Assembly: GCF_901905185.1 (NCBI RefSeq)
Contig: NZ_CABFMQ020000001.1
Span: 468,118-532,117 of the forward strand
Length of the DNA stretch: 64,000 nt
Direction of reading: 5' to 3'
DNA from: Methylocella tundrae
GTDB taxonomy: Bacteria > Pseudomonadota > Alphaproteobacteria > Rhizobiales > Beijerinckiaceae
The number at the start of each line of letters is the position of its first letter. Position 1 is the stretch's first letter. Positions 34,222 to 44,140 of this stretch are shown in pieces. Both the position numbers and the translations under genes were made by a program. The notes under the pieces are model-generated. The model was not told where the DNA came from. It made no database searches and was given only the letters and a program-made list of their open reading frames with translations.

Positions 34222-37068
34222 ATGTCCCTTATCAATGAGGTCGATTACGGCACCCCGGCCGCAAAATCGGAGAAAATGGTCACGCTGACGATCGACGGCG
34301 TCGAGGTGACGGCGCCCGAAGGCACGTCGATCATGCGCGCGGCGATGGAGATGGGCACCGAGATTCCCAAACTCTGCGCGACCGACATGCTTGAATCCTT
34401 CGGCTCCTGCCGCCTCTGCCTTGTCGAGATCAAGGGCCGCAACGGCACGCCGGCCTCGTGCACCACGCCGATCGCGCCGGGCATGGTCGTTCAAACCCAG
34501 ACGCCGCGTCTCAAAGCTCTGCGCAAAGGCGTCATGGAGCTTTATATCTCGGACCATCCGCTCGATTGCCTGACCTGCGCCGCCAATGGCGACTGCGAAT
34601 TGCAGACCCAGGCCGGCGCCGTCGGCCTGCGCGATGTCCGCTATGGTTACGAGGGGGCAAACCATCTTGATTCCGTCAAGGATCAGTCGAACCCCTATTT
34701 CACCTATGATCCGGCCAAATGCATCGTCTGCAATCGCTGCGTGCGAGCCTGCGAGGAAGTGCAGGGCACTTTCGCGCTGACCATAGACGGCCGTGGGTTC
34801 GAGAGCCGCGTCGCCGCGGGGCAGGATGAATCCTTCCTTGCGTCCGAGTGCGTGTCCTGCGGCGCCTGCGTGCAGGCCTGTCCGACGGCGACCTTGATGG
34901 AAAAGACGGTGATCGAATCCGGCTTGCCGGAGCATTCGGCCGTCACGACCTGCGCTTATTGCGGCGTGGGCTGCACCTTCAAGGCGGAAATGCGCGGCGA
35001 AGAGCTCGTCCGCATGCTTCCTTATAAGGATGGCAAGGCGAACCACGGCCATTCCTGCGTCAAGGGCCGCTTCGCATGGGGCTACGCCACGCATCGCGAC
35101 CGCATTCTGAATCCGATGATCCGCGCCTCGATCGATGATCCGTGGCGCGAGGTTTCGTGGGAAGAGGCGATTAGCCACGCCGCCTCGGAGTTCAAGCGCA
35201 TTCAGGCTCAACATGGCAGACGCGCCATTGGCGGGATCACCTCGTCGCGCTGCACCAATGAAGAGACCTATCTCGTTCAGAAGCTCATCCGGGGCGGCTT
35301 CGGCAATAATAATGTCGACACCTGCGCGCGGGTCTGTCATTCGCCGACCGGCTACGGGCTGAATACCGCTTTCGGCACGTCGGCTGGGACGCAGGATTTC
35401 GACTCAGTCGAATACACCGACGTCATGCTGATCATCGGCGCCAATCCGACCGACGCCCATCCGGTGTTCGGCTCCCGCATGAAGAAAAGGCTGCGCGAAG
35501 GGGCAAGGCTTATCGTCATCGATCCGCGGCGCATCGACCTTGTCCGCACGCCGCATGTCGAGGCTGACTACCATCTGGCTTTGAAGCCGGGCTCCAACGT
35601 CGCCGTGGTGACCGCGCTCGCTCATGTCATCGTCACCGAAGGACTGGTCAACGAGGCCTTCGTGCGGGAACGCTGCGACTGGTCGGAGTTCCAGGACTGG
35701 GCGGCCTTTGTTTCGGAGGCCCGCAACAGTCCGGAAGAAGTCGAGAAAGTGTCGGGCGTACCGGCCGGGCTCATTCGCGGCGCGGCGCGGCTTTACGCGA
35801 CGGGCGGCAACGCCTCCATCTTTTATGGACTTGGCGTCACCGAGCACAGCCAGGGCTCGACGACGGTGCTCGCCATCGCCAATCTTGCGATGGCGACCGG
35901 AAATCTCGGCCGGGAAGGCGTCGGCGTCAATCCATTGCGCGGACAGAACAACGTCCAGGGCGCCTGCGACATGGGCTCCTTCCCGCATGAATTCGCTGGC
36001 TACCGGCATGTGTCGGACAATGCGACGCGTCTCGTCTATGAAAGCCTCTGGGGCGTCGAAATCGACCATGAGCCCGGCCTTCGAATCCCCAACATGCTCG
36101 ACGCCGCCGTCGGGGGCGAATTCCGCGGCATTTATATCCAGGGCGAGGACATTCTTCAGTCGGACCCGGACACGCATCATGTCGCGGCTGGACTAAAGGC
36201 GATGGAATGCGTCGTCGTGCAGGATCTGTTTCTGAATGAGACGGCGAATTACGCTCACGTCTTCCTGCCGGGTTCGACATTCCTTGAAAAGGACGGCACC
36301 TTCACCAATGCGGAGCGGCGCATCCAGCGCATCCGCAAAGTGATGAGCCCGAAAAACGGCTACGGCGACTGGGAGATCACGATGCTGCTCTCCAACGCAA
36401 TGGGCTTCGAAATGAATTATGCCCATCCGGGCGAGATCATGGATGAGGTCGCTCGGACAACGCCAAGCTTTGCCGGTGTTTCCTTTGAGAAACTCGATGA
36501 ATTGGGCTCGATCCAATGGCCTTGCAACGAAGCTGCGCCGGAAGGGACCCCGGTCATGCACATTGGCGGGTTTTCACGCGGCAAGGGCAAGTTCGTCATT
36601 ACTGAATACATCGCGACGGACGAGCGGACAGGGCCGCGCTTCCCGCTGTTGCTGACGACGGGACGCATCCTCAGTCATTATAATGTGGGGGCGCAGACGC
36701 GGCGCACGGAGAATGTCGCCTGGCATCCCGAAGATCTCCTCGAAATTCATCCCCATGACGCCGAATTACGAGGGATCAACGATGGCGAATGGGTGAAGCT
36801 GCACAGCCGCGCCGGCGAAACCACGTTGCGCGCTCTGATCACCGAACGCGTCGCGCCCGGAGTGGTCTATACGACTTTCCACCATCCGGTGACGCAGGCG
36901 AATGTGGTCACGACCGATTTCTCCGATTGGGCGACGAATTGTCCTGAATTCAAGGTGACGGCGGTTCAGGTCTCGCGCTCCAACGGGCCGAGCGACTGGC
37001 AGGAGAGCTATCGCAAGCAGGCCGAGCAGAGCCGTCGCATTCTCCAAACGGTAGACGCGGCCGAATGA
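34222..37068 (+). CDS. fdsA: NAD-dependent formate dehydrogenase alpha subunit (Mo-bis-MGD)
   Basis: A 948-residue catalytic subunit. It has an N-terminal [2Fe-2S] domain (FGSCRLCLVEIKG), the His-cysteine cluster segment SDHPLDCLTCAANGDCELQ, two [4Fe-4S] motifs (CIVCNRCVRACEE; CVSCGACVQACPT), and a molybdopterin domain beginning CAYCGVGCTF. The Mo ligand is a cysteine in DTCARVCHSPTGYG rather than Sec. It oxidises formate to CO2, feeding NADH. The ATG at 34222 has GAGGA 8 bp upstream; a GTG at 34207 overlaps fdsB. Confidence 0.97.
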   Translation: MSLINEVDYGTPAAKSEKMVTLTIDGVEVTAPEGTSIMRAAMEMGTEIPKLCATDMLESFGSCRLCLVEIKGRNGTPASCTTPIAPGMVVQTQTPRLKALRKGVMELYISDHPLDCLTCAANGDCELQTQAGAVGLRDVRYGYEGANHLDSVKDQSNPYFTYDPAKCIVCNRCVRACEEVQGTFALTIDGRGFESRVAAGQDESFLASECVSCGACVQACPTATLMEKTVIESGLPEHSAVTTCAYCGVGCTFKAEMRGEELVRMLPYKDGKANHGHSCVKGRFAWGYATHRDRILNPMIRASIDDPWREVSWEEAISHAASEFKRIQAQHGRRAIGGITSSRCTNEETYLVQKLIRGGFGNNNVDTCARVCHSPTGYGLNTAFGTSAGTQDFDSVEYTDVMLIIGANPTDAHPVFGSRMKKRLREGARLIVIDPRRIDLVRTPHVEADYHLALKPGSNVAVVTALAHVIVTEGLVNEAFVRERCDWSEFQDWAAFVSEARNSPEEVEKVSGVPAGLIRGAARLYATGGNASIFYGLGVTEHSQGSTTVLAIANLAMATGNLGREGVGVNPLRGQNNVQGACDMGSFPHEFAGYRHVSDNATRLVYESLWGVEIDHEPGLRIPNMLDAAVGGEFRGIYIQGEDILQSDPDTHHVAAGLKAMECVVVQDLFLNETANYAHVFLPGSTFLEKDGTFTNAERRIQRIRKVMSPKNGYGDWEITMLLSNAMGFEMNYAHPGEIMDEVARTTPSFAGVSFEKLDELGSIQWPCNEAAPEGTPVMHIGGFSRGKGKFVITEYIATDERTGPRFPLLLTTGRILSHYNVGAQTRRTENVAWHPEDLLEIHPHDAELRGINDGEWVKLHSRAGETTLRALITERVAPGVVYTTFHHPVTQANVVTTDFSDWATNCPEFKVTAVQVSRSNGPSDWQESYRKQAEQSRRILQTVDAAE

Positions 37069-37922
37069 GCAATCTCGATTGCGATTCCGTCTTTGAAGCT
37101 GAACCGCCGCCGCCGGCGGTCAGCGTCCGGTGCCTTGCACAGAAAGGCGGGCGTCTCGTCCCTTCCGTGCGTTCGGCCCCGGAGGAAACGGCGATCGCCT
37201 TCACTTTCAACGGCCTCACCCACGCCGTGATGATGGCGACCCCGTCGGATCTCGAGGATTTTGCGATCGGATTCGCGCTGACGGAGGGGTTGATCGACGA
37301 TCCAGCGGATATTGCGAGCCTCGAGATCGTTGCTACGCGGCTTGGCGTCGAACTTCGCGCCTGGCTGGCTGACGACCGCGCGAAAACCTATTCAGCGCGT
37401 CGGCGCAGCATGGCCGGTCCGACCGGATGCGGGCTCTGTGGCATCGAGAGTCTCGAAGAAGCCGTGCGTTCCGCGCCGCCGGTCGCCGGCGGAGGGCCTT
37501 TCCAGTACGGCGACATCAGCACGGCGATGGACGCGCTGCCCCTCGGCCAAAGCCTTTATGCGCAGACCCATGCGGTTCATGCCGCGGCATTTTGGACGCC
37601 CGGCGAAGGGCTGCTCGCCCTGCGAGAGGATGTCGGACGCCATAATGCACTGGATAAGCTTGCCGGCGCGCTTCGCCGCGGCAAGCATTCCGCGAAGGAC
37701 GGCCTCGTTCTTTTGACGAGCCGGGTTTCGATAGAACTGATCCAGAAAGCGGCGCGGATGGGAGCTCCGGCAATCGTCGCGGTCTCCGCGCCGACAGCGG
37801 CGGCGATTCGTCTCGCCGAGGCTTGCGGCATGACCTTGATCGCCGTCGCGCGGGCAGGGGAGTTCGAGATTTTCACCCATCCACGACGCATCACCGACCG
37901 AGCAATGCCCAATGTCGCCTGA
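37065..37922 (+). CDS. fdhD: FdhD-type sulfurtransferase (FdsC), FDH maturation
   Basis: A 285-residue FdhD/FdsC protein. DLEDFAIGFALTEGLI is the family start and GCGLCGIESLEEA supplies the CxxC needed to pass sulfur to the Mo-bis-MGD cofactor. REDVGRHNALDKLAGA and TSRVSIELIQKAA are conserved. It overlaps fdsA by 4 bp. In fds operons this position is occupied by fdsC. Confidence 0.94.
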   Translation: MSNLDCDSVFEAEPPPPAVSVRCLAQKGGRLVPSVRSAPEETAIAFTFNGLTHAVMMATPSDLEDFAIGFALTEGLIDDPADIASLEIVATRLGVELRAWLADDRAKTYSARRRSMAGPTGCGLCGIESLEEAVRSAPPVAGGGPFQYGDISTAMDALPLGQSLYAQTHAVHAAAFWTPGEGLLALREDVGRHNALDKLAGALRRGKHSAKDGLVLLTSRVSIELIQKAARMGAPAIVAVSAPTAAAIRLAEACGMTLIAVARAGEFEIFTHPRRITDRAMPNVA

Positions 37923-38154
37923 CAGACTGATATACATGGCCAATCAGATCGGGAAATATTTCTCGTCTCAAAGACATACGGATCCGGCAGCCGGCATCGC
38001 CGACCACCTCGCCAAGTTCTGGGATCCGAGCATGCGGGCGAAGATCATCGAGCACCTGGAGCACGGCGGCGCCGGACTTGACCTCGACGTCAAGAGCGCC
38101 GTTCGGCTGCTTGCCGCGCGGGATCCGTCGCGATCCGCCGATTCCGCCGCTTGA
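37912..38154 (+). CDS. fdsD: Formate dehydrogenase delta subunit FdsD
   Basis: An 80-residue FdsD. The start MSPDRLIYMANQIGKYFSSQ matches the family N-terminus, so I keep the ATG at 37912 even though it overlaps fdhD by 11 bp. ADHLAKFWDPSMRAKIIEHL is the second conserved block. Small subunit or maturation factor of the soluble FDH. Confidence 0.92.
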   Translation: MSPDRLIYMANQIGKYFSSQRHTDPAAGIADHLAKFWDPSMRAKIIEHLEHGGAGLDLDVKSAVRLLAARDPSRSADSAA

Positions 38155-38393
38155 TAAACAGGCCGCCGCGAACGGCGACATGGAACGACGCCATCCAGGA
38201 ATCACTGGATGGAAGGCGGGCGCGTCTTCGGCGCTGATGTGTCGAAGGCGCCTCGGCTCTCCAGTGGGACACAGCGCCGCTGGCCCCTAAGACAGATGGC
38301 GTAGTACAACCGATCTGGCTATCGTAACGCCTCTGGCGGCAAGCAAATCCCGCCCGCGTTCCCGCATAGGCGACGTTTTGGCGCGGATCGCGT

Positions 38394-38407
38394 TTGATTT
38401 GCATCAT
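38394..38407. promoter_or_regulatory. FixK/FNR-type box upstream of ccoNOQP
   Basis: TTGATTTGCATCAT matches TTGAT-N4-ATCAA at 9 of 10 positions. It lies 107 bp before the ccoN start, in a usual place for microaerobic activation of cbb3 oxidase by a FixK or Fnr protein (not encoded in this window). Confidence 0.8.
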
Positions 38408-38513
38408 TGCCTCTGCGCAAAACTTTCTCCTAAAGTGCGCTCCAGCTTGCCGGAGCGGTCTACGTCCGGCATGCGCCATTTGTTTTGTGCACGCTGCGAA
38501 CGGGACGCTATCC

Positions 38514-40181
38514 ATGTCACAAACGCTTTCTCCGGCCAAAAGCTTAACGTTCGGCGAGATTGGCCTGACGATCGCACTTGGCGTTTTGACGCTGTTGACG
38601 GCTTTTATCGCCCTCAAAGCGTGGACGCCCGCCTACGCCTTCCACATGGTGTTGCTTTGCTTCGCAAGCGTCCTTGGCATCTACGGCATCTTTCAACGCT
38701 ACAAGCTCCGCGACGCCGCTCCGCCGCCGCAAACGATTGATGATCGTCCGAACTACAATTTCGGCCCTGTCAAATTCTCTACCGTCGCGGCCATTCTTTG
38801 GGGTGTTGCCGGCTTCTCCGTCGGGGTCTATATCGCGCTCGAGCTGGCGTTCCCCGGATTGAATATCGCTCAGTGGGTCAACTTCGGCCGGCTGCGGCCG
38901 CTGCATACCTCGGCGGTCATCTTCGCTTTTGGCGGCAACGTCCTGCTGGCGACGTCTCTTTATGTGGTGCAGCGCACCTCGCGCGCAAGGCTCGCCGGCG
39001 ATCTTGCGCCATGGTTCGTCGTTCTCGGCTACAATGTATTCATCGTGATCGCTGGCACGGGCTATCTCCTCGGCATTACCCACTCAAAGGAATATGCCGA
39101 GCCCGAATGGTACGCCGACATTCTTCTCGTCGCCGTCTGGTTGACCTATTTCGCGGTTTTTCTCGGCACGATCATGAAGCGGGTCGAGCCGCATATCTAT
39201 GTCGCCAACTGGTTTTATCTGGCGTTCATCATCACGATCGCCGTCTTGGTTCTCGGAAACAACGCGGCGATTCCGGTGTCGATCTACTCGCCGAAATCCT
39301 ACATCGTCTGGTCAGGCGTGCAGGATGCGATGATCCAGTGGTGGTACGGGCATAACGCCGTCGGATTCTTCCTCACGGCAGCCTTTCTCGGCATTATGTA
39401 TTATTTCGTTCCGAAGCGCGCAGAGCGCCCCGTCTATTCCTATCGGCTGTCCATCATTCATTTCTGGGCCCTGATCTTCCTCTATATCTGGGCCGGCCCG
39501 CATCATCTGCACTATACGGCCCTGCCGGATTGGGCGCAGACCCTCGGGATGACAATGTCGATCATCCTCTGGATGCCCTCATGGGGCGGCATGATCAACG
39601 GCATGTTGACGCTCTCGGGAGCCTGGGACAAGCTTAGAACCGATCCCGTGCTGCGCATGCTCGTCGTCTCCATCGCCTTTTACGGAATGTCGACATTCGA
39701 AGGCCCCTTGATGTCGATCAAGGTCGTCAACTCGCTGAGCCACTACACCGACTGGGGTATCGGCCATGTGCATTCGGGTAGTCTCGGCTGGGTCGGCTAC
39801 GTCTCCTTCGGCGCTCTCTACTGCCTCGTTCCGTGGTTGTGGAATCGCAAGGGTCTCTACTCACTGAAGCTGGTCAACTGGCACTTCTGGATCTCGACAA
39901 TCGGCATTGTCTTCTACATTTCGGCAATGTGGGTCGCGGGCATCATGCAGGGGTTGATGTGGCGGGCCTATACGTCGCTCGGCTTCCTTGAATATTCCTT
40001 CATCGAGACGACCGAAGCCCTGCATCCAATGTATGTGATTCGCGCGCTCGGCGGTTTCCTCTATCTCGTTGGCGCTATCATCATGGCCTACAACCTGTTC
40101 AAGACCATTGCTTCGCCGGATGCTCAAGCCGTGCCGGAATCAAGGCCATCGCCGCAACCCAGCCTTGCTCCGGCCGAGTAG
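38514..40181 (+). CDS. ccoN: cbb3-type cytochrome c oxidase subunit I
   Basis: A 555-residue polytopic heme-copper oxidase subunit with about 12 membrane helices. Heme and CuB ligands are in [16 protein letters not shown] (His), [33 protein letters not shown] and [18 protein letters not shown]. It reduces O2 with high affinity. The start [17 protein letters not shown] follows GGGACG; upstream sequence is not family-like. Confidence 0.97.
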   Translation: MSQTLSPAKSLTFGEIGLTIALGVLTLLTAFIALKAWTPAYAFHMVLLCFASVLGIYGIFQRYKLRDAAPPPQTIDDRPNYNFGPVKFSTVAAILWGVAGFSVGVYIALELAFPGLNIAQWVNFGRLRPLHTSAVIFAFGGNVLLATSLYVVQRTSRARLAGDLAPWFVVLGYNVFIVIAGTGYLLGITHSKEYAEPEWYADILLVAVWLTYFAVFLGTIMKRVEPHIYVANWFYLAFIITIAVLVLGNNAAIPVSIYSPKSYIVWSGVQDAMIQWWYGHNAVGFFLTAAFLGIMYYFVPKRAERPVYSYRLSIIHFWALIFLYIWAGPHHLHYTALPDWAQTLGMTMSIILWMPSWGGMINGMLTLSGAWDKLRTDPVLRMLVVSIAFYGMSTFEGPLMSIKVVNSLSHYTDWGIGHVHSGSLGWVGYVSFGALYCLVPWLWNRKGLYSLKLVNWHFWISTIGIVFYISAMWVAGIMQGLMWRAYTSLGFLEYSFIETTEALHPMYVIRALGGFLYLVGAIIMAYNLFKTIASPDAQAVPESRPSPQPSLAPAE

Positions 40182-40193
40182 GAGATCAACATC

Positions 40194-40961
40194 GTGTCTT
40201 CAACCCAACCAAGCCCCGCGCCAAGGCCCTCGTTATGGGATCGCCATGCGATCTTCGAGAAGAATTCGATCATCCTGGTCATAGGCATATTGATCGTGAT
40301 TTCAATCGGCGGGCTCGTCGAAGTCGTTCCTCTTTTCTACCTGAAGAGCACCATCGAAAAGGTGGATGGCGTGCGTCCGAAGACGCCGCTTGAACTCGCT
40401 GGTTTCGACATCTATGTGCGCGAGGGTTGCTATCTCTGCCACTCGCAGATGATCCGCGCCCTGCGCGATGAGGTGGAGCGCTACGGCCACTATTCGCTCG
40501 CGGCCGAGAGCATGTATGATCATCCGTTCCAATGGGGCTCGAAACGCAACGGCCCGGATATAGCACGGATCGGCGGCAAATATTCGGACGATTGGCACCG
40601 GGATCATTTGCGCGACCCGCGGTCGGTCGTGCCCGCGTCGATTATGCCGTCCTACGGCTTTCTTGAGGAAACGCCGCTCGACGCTTCGCACATCGCCGAG
40701 AATATGAAAACGCTTGCGATGACGGGGGTGCCCTATACGCAAGAGATGATCGACAAGGCGCAAGACGATCTGAAGGCTCAGGGAACCGCTGATGATCCCA
40801 ACGCCGCCGCCTTGCAGGCGCGCTATCCGAAGGCGGTGGCTCACGATCTCGGCGCCGACAAGCACCCTCTGACGGAGGCCGACGCGGTGATCGCCTATCT
40901 GCAGCAGCTTGGAACGCAGGTTGATTTCAAGATCTACGACGACAAAGCCAACATCCGGTGA
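40194..40961 (+). CDS. ccoO: cbb3 oxidase mono-heme subunit II
   Basis: A 255-residue protein beginning at GTG with GGAG upstream. One N-terminal anchor helix (IILVIGILIVISIGGLVEVV) is followed by the c-heme motif CYLCH (YVREGCYLCHSQMIR). PFQWGSKRNGPDIARIGGKY is the conserved CcoO segment. It lies 12 bp after ccoN. Confidence 0.97.
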   Translation: MSSTQPSPAPRPSLWDRHAIFEKNSIILVIGILIVISIGGLVEVVPLFYLKSTIEKVDGVRPKTPLELAGFDIYVREGCYLCHSQMIRALRDEVERYGHYSLAAESMYDHPFQWGSKRNGPDIARIGGKYSDDWHRDHLRDPRSVVPASIMPSYGFLEETPLDASHIAENMKTLAMTGVPYTQEMIDKAQDDLKAQGTADDPNAAALQARYPKAVAHDLGADKHPLTEADAVIAYLQQLGTQVDFKIYDDKANIR

Positions 40962-40970
40962 GGCGCGATC

Positions 40971-41123
40971 ATGTCCACATATGAGATTTTGCGGGAGTTC
41001 GCGGCCGGCTGGGGCACCATCTATTTCGCGCTGATTTTCTTCATCGCGCTGGTTTACGCTTTGCTGCCATCGAAGCGCGAAGCTTTCGATGAAGCTTCCC
41101 GTATTCCGCTGAGAGAGGATTGA
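40971..41123 (+). CDS. ccoQ: CcoQ, small cbb3 oxidase subunit
   Basis: A 50-residue membrane protein: MSTYEILREFAAGWGTIYFA, one helix to about residue 33, then a charged tail (LPSKREAFDEASRIPLRED). It lies between ccoO and ccoP, 9 bp and 4 bp from its neighbours. Too short to score by length but its place, topology and tail are typical of CcoQ. Confidence 0.93.
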   Translation: MSTYEILREFAAGWGTIYFALIFFIALVYALLPSKREAFDEASRIPLRED

Positions 41124-41127
41124 GCCC

Positions 41128-42012
41128 GTGGCAGATCATGCACATGTCGGCGAAGTCGACGCCACGACCGGAAGGACGACGACTGGCCACGATTGGGATG
41201 GCATCAAGGAGCTCAACACGCCGTTGCCTCGGTGGTGGCTCTACACCCTCTACGCCTGTATCGTGTGGGCGATCGGGTATTGGATTTTATACCCTGCGTG
41301 GCCGTGGTTCGGCGGCGCGACGCCGGGCCTGCTCGGCTGGAGTTCGCGGGCGAGCGTCGCGGGCGAAGTCGCAGCCCTGCGGGACGCGCGGAGCGCCATG
41401 AACGACAAGCTCGCCGCGGCTTCGCTCCAGGACATCGAAAAGACGCCGGAGCTGCTGGCCTTCGCACGGGCGGAGGGCGGCGCGGCCTTTGCGCAGAACT
41501 GCTCGCCCTGTCATGGCGCCGGCGGCCAGGGCTCAAGGGGATATCCCAATCTCAACGCCGACCGTTGGCTTTGGGGCGGCACGCTGGAGCAGATCCAGAC
41601 GACGATCACGCATGGCGCTCGCTGGGCCGCCGATCCTGACACGCACAGCACCATGATGCCGGCCTTTGGTCGCGACGGCCTTCTGAACAAGGCGGAGATG
41701 TCCGACGTCGCCGACTACGTCCGCACTCTCTCAGGTCACACGCCGGACCAGGGAGCCGATCTTGCCAAGGGCAAGCAATTGTTCATGGACAATTGCTCGC
41801 CGTGTCATGGCGAAGACGGTAAGGGCAATATCGAAATGGGAGCGGCGAATCTGACGACGCAAGTGTGGCTCTACGGCTCGACGAAAGCAGACATCCTGAA
41901 CCGTATCCAAAACGGAGGGGGCGGCATTATGCCTGCTTGGCAGGGGCGGCTCGATCCGACAACGATCAAGGCGCTCACGGTGTTTGTGCACACACTGGGC
42001 GGCGGCAAATAG
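41128..42012 (+). CDS. ccoP: cbb3 oxidase di-heme subunit III
   Basis: A 294-residue protein beginning at GTG. The N-terminal domain ends in a membrane helix (LPRWWLYTLYACIVWAIGYW). Two c-heme motifs follow: CSPCHGAGGQG near residue 130 and CSPCHGEDGKG near residue 225. It collects electrons from cytochrome c for CcoNO. Confidence 0.97.
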   Translation: MADHAHVGEVDATTGRTTTGHDWDGIKELNTPLPRWWLYTLYACIVWAIGYWILYPAWPWFGGATPGLLGWSSRASVAGEVAALRDARSAMNDKLAAASLQDIEKTPELLAFARAEGGAAFAQNCSPCHGAGGQGSRGYPNLNADRWLWGGTLEQIQTTITHGARWAADPDTHSTMMPAFGRDGLLNKAEMSDVADYVRTLSGHTPDQGADLAKGKQLFMDNCSPCHGEDGKGNIEMGAANLTTQVWLYGSTKADILNRIQNGGGGIMPAWQGRLDPTTIKALTVFVHTLGGGK

Positions 42013-42047
42013 GCCGCCTCGCTTTTTCAAACAAATGAAGTCGCCAA

Positions 42048-43496
42048 ATGACGCAAATTCATGCGAGCAATGATCTTCCTGAAGACATACCGCTCTATGC
42101 ATCGGCTCCGAAGGTCTATCCGCAAAGCGTTCATGGCACATATAGGAGGATCAAATGGATTCTCCTCTTCATTACGCTAGGCATATACTACTTCCTGCCC
42201 TTCGTTCGCTGGGATCGTGGCCCCGATGCGCCGAATCAGGCAGTGCTGGTCGACTTCGCGCATCGGAAGTTCTATTTCTTCGCCATCGAGATCTGGCCCC
42301 AGGAGGTTTACTACGTCACGGGGTTGCTGATCCTCGCGGCGATGGTTCTATTCCTCATGAACGCCCTCGCGGGCCGCGTATGGTGCGGCTATCTCTGTCC
42401 GCAGACGGTCTGGACCGACCTGTTCTTCTGGACTGAGCGCCTGTTCGAGGGCGATCGCCGCGAACGCATGCATAATGACGCTGGGCCGTGGACGGCTCGA
42501 CGGGTGCGGCAAAAGGTCCTCAAACATACGACCTGGCTGCTGATCGCCTGGTGGACCGGCGGCGCCTGGATTCTTTATTTCAATGATGCGCCGACGATTG
42601 TGCATCAACTGGCGACCTTCCAGGCCGCGCCGGCGGCTTTGATCTGGATCGTCCTTCTCACAAGCTCGACCTATGTCCTTGCCGGATTCATGCGCGAGCA
42701 GGTTTGTGTTTACATGTGTCCGTGGCCGCGCATTCAGGCGGCCTTGACCGATGAGAATGCGCTAAACGTAACCTACCGCTATGATCGCGGGGAGCCGCGC
42801 ACCTCATTCAAGAAATCCAGCGTTCTGCGGGCGCATGGCGAAAAGGCCGGCGATTGCGTCGACTGCGGCCAGTGCGTCGCAGTCTGTCCAACCGGCGTCG
42901 ACATCCGCAACGGGCCGAACCTCGGCTGTATCCAGTGCGGCCTCTGCATCGACGCCTGCGACAGCGTGATGAAGAAGATCGACCGGCCGCCGCGCCTCAT
43001 AGCCTATGATACGGACGTCAACCTCGGCCGGCGGCTGGCGGGCAAGACGCCGGTGTACAACCTTGTGCGAAGCCGGACAGTCTTCTACGCGGCTGTGATC
43101 GCCCTCGTTGGCGGCGTCATGCTCGTCACTCTGATCGGCCGGCAGAACATGAGCGTGAACGTAATGCACGATCGCAACCCGATGTTCGTCAGGACTGCAG
43201 ACGGTTCGATCCGCAACGCCTTGACCGCGCATATCGTCAATCGTGAATCGGCGACGCGCCGGTTTACGATCCAGGTCGAACGCCCGAGCGGCGCTGCGAT
43301 AAGCGTGATTGGCGTCGGTGAGACGCAAGGCGCGCCGATCATCGAGGTCGGTCCCGATCAGGTTCGGGAGCTGCGCGTTCTCGTCACCGTGCCATCTAGC
43401 GCAAATCCGCCGCCGAGCCAGCAACTCGCATTCAAAATCACCGATGTTTCGACGGGTAGCGCCGTCACCGCGACGGATAATTTCTTCGCGCCGTGA
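42048..43496 (+). CDS. ccoG: CcoG (FixG/RdxA), membrane Fe-S protein for cbb3 assembly
   Basis: A 482-residue protein with about five membrane helices, two [4Fe-4S] motifs (CVDCGQCVAVCPTG; CIQCGLCIDACDSV) around residues 270-305, and a periplasmic Ig-like C-terminal domain. CcoG is a cupric reductase that supplies Cu(I) for CuB. It starts 35 bp after ccoP. Confidence 0.96.
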   Translation: MTQIHASNDLPEDIPLYASAPKVYPQSVHGTYRRIKWILLFITLGIYYFLPFVRWDRGPDAPNQAVLVDFAHRKFYFFAIEIWPQEVYYVTGLLILAAMVLFLMNALAGRVWCGYLCPQTVWTDLFFWTERLFEGDRRERMHNDAGPWTARRVRQKVLKHTTWLLIAWWTGGAWILYFNDAPTIVHQLATFQAAPAALIWIVLLTSSTYVLAGFMREQVCVYMCPWPRIQAALTDENALNVTYRYDRGEPRTSFKKSSVLRAHGEKAGDCVDCGQCVAVCPTGVDIRNGPNLGCIQCGLCIDACDSVMKKIDRPPRLIAYDTDVNLGRRLAGKTPVYNLVRSRTVFYAAVIALVGGVMLVTLIGRQNMSVNVMHDRNPMFVRTADGSIRNALTAHIVNRESATRRFTIQVERPSGAAISVIGVGETQGAPIIEVGPDQVRELRVLVTVPSSANPPPSQQLAFKITDVSTGSAVTATDNFFAP

Positions 43497-43514
43497 GCTC
43501 AAGGGAGGCGATCA

Positions 43515-44027
43515 ATGTCCAGCCAGGATCTTTTCTCCGACGCAGCTCCAGGACGACCGCTGACGGGCCGGAAGGTTCTCGCGATCACGGTCGGTTGTTT
43601 CGGCGTCGTTTTCGCCGTCAATGGGCTTATGGCCTATGACGCAATCTCGACGTTCCGCGGCGAAGTCGAAGCCAGCCCTTACGAGCATGGGCTTGCGTAT
43701 GAAAAGGACATTTTAGCCGCGCAGGCTCAGGCCGCGCTGGGCTGGAACGTTTCGGAACATCTGGCGCGCGACAGCGCGGGCGAAGCGACGATCGAGGTTC
43801 GGGTGATTGATCGTTCAGGAACGGCCGTGTCGGGGCTCGGCGTCACGACCGGGTTCGATTCGCCGGCGGATAAGCGGTTCGATGCGGATGTGTCGTTGAT
43901 CGAAGCTGAGCCCGGCGTCTATCGGGGGCGCCTTAATGCGACCCCAGGCCAATGGGACGTCATTCTTGAAGCCGCGCGTGACGGCGAACGCGTCTTCAAA
44001 TCGAAGAATCGGGTCGCTCTACAATAG
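43515..44027 (+). CDS. ccoH: CcoH (FixH), cbb3 assembly protein
   Basis: A 170-residue FixH: one N-terminal membrane helix (VLAITVGCFGVVFAVNGLMA) followed by NATPGQWDVILEAARDGERV, the family's beta-rich domain. It stabilises the assembling oxidase. It lies 18 bp after ccoG. Confidence 0.94.
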   Translation: MSSQDLFSDAAPGRPLTGRKVLAITVGCFGVVFAVNGLMAYDAISTFRGEVEASPYEHGLAYEKDILAAQAQAALGWNVSEHLARDSAGEATIEVRVIDRSGTAVSGLGVTTGFDSPADKRFDADVSLIEAEPGVYRGRLNATPGQWDVILEAARDGERVFKSKNRVALQ

Positions 44028-44140
44028 GCGCGGCCCAGAGAGAAAATGCACGCCTTTGTGTGGGCGGCGGTCAAAAAGAGACGCACTGTCGCGAAAAGGC
44101 GTAATCTTTTCGGATCGGGAGCATGCGATAAGAGAAAATC

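Noticed and set aside
36193..36561. Small frame opposite fdsA
   Set aside because: Antisense shadow of the catalytic subunit gene.
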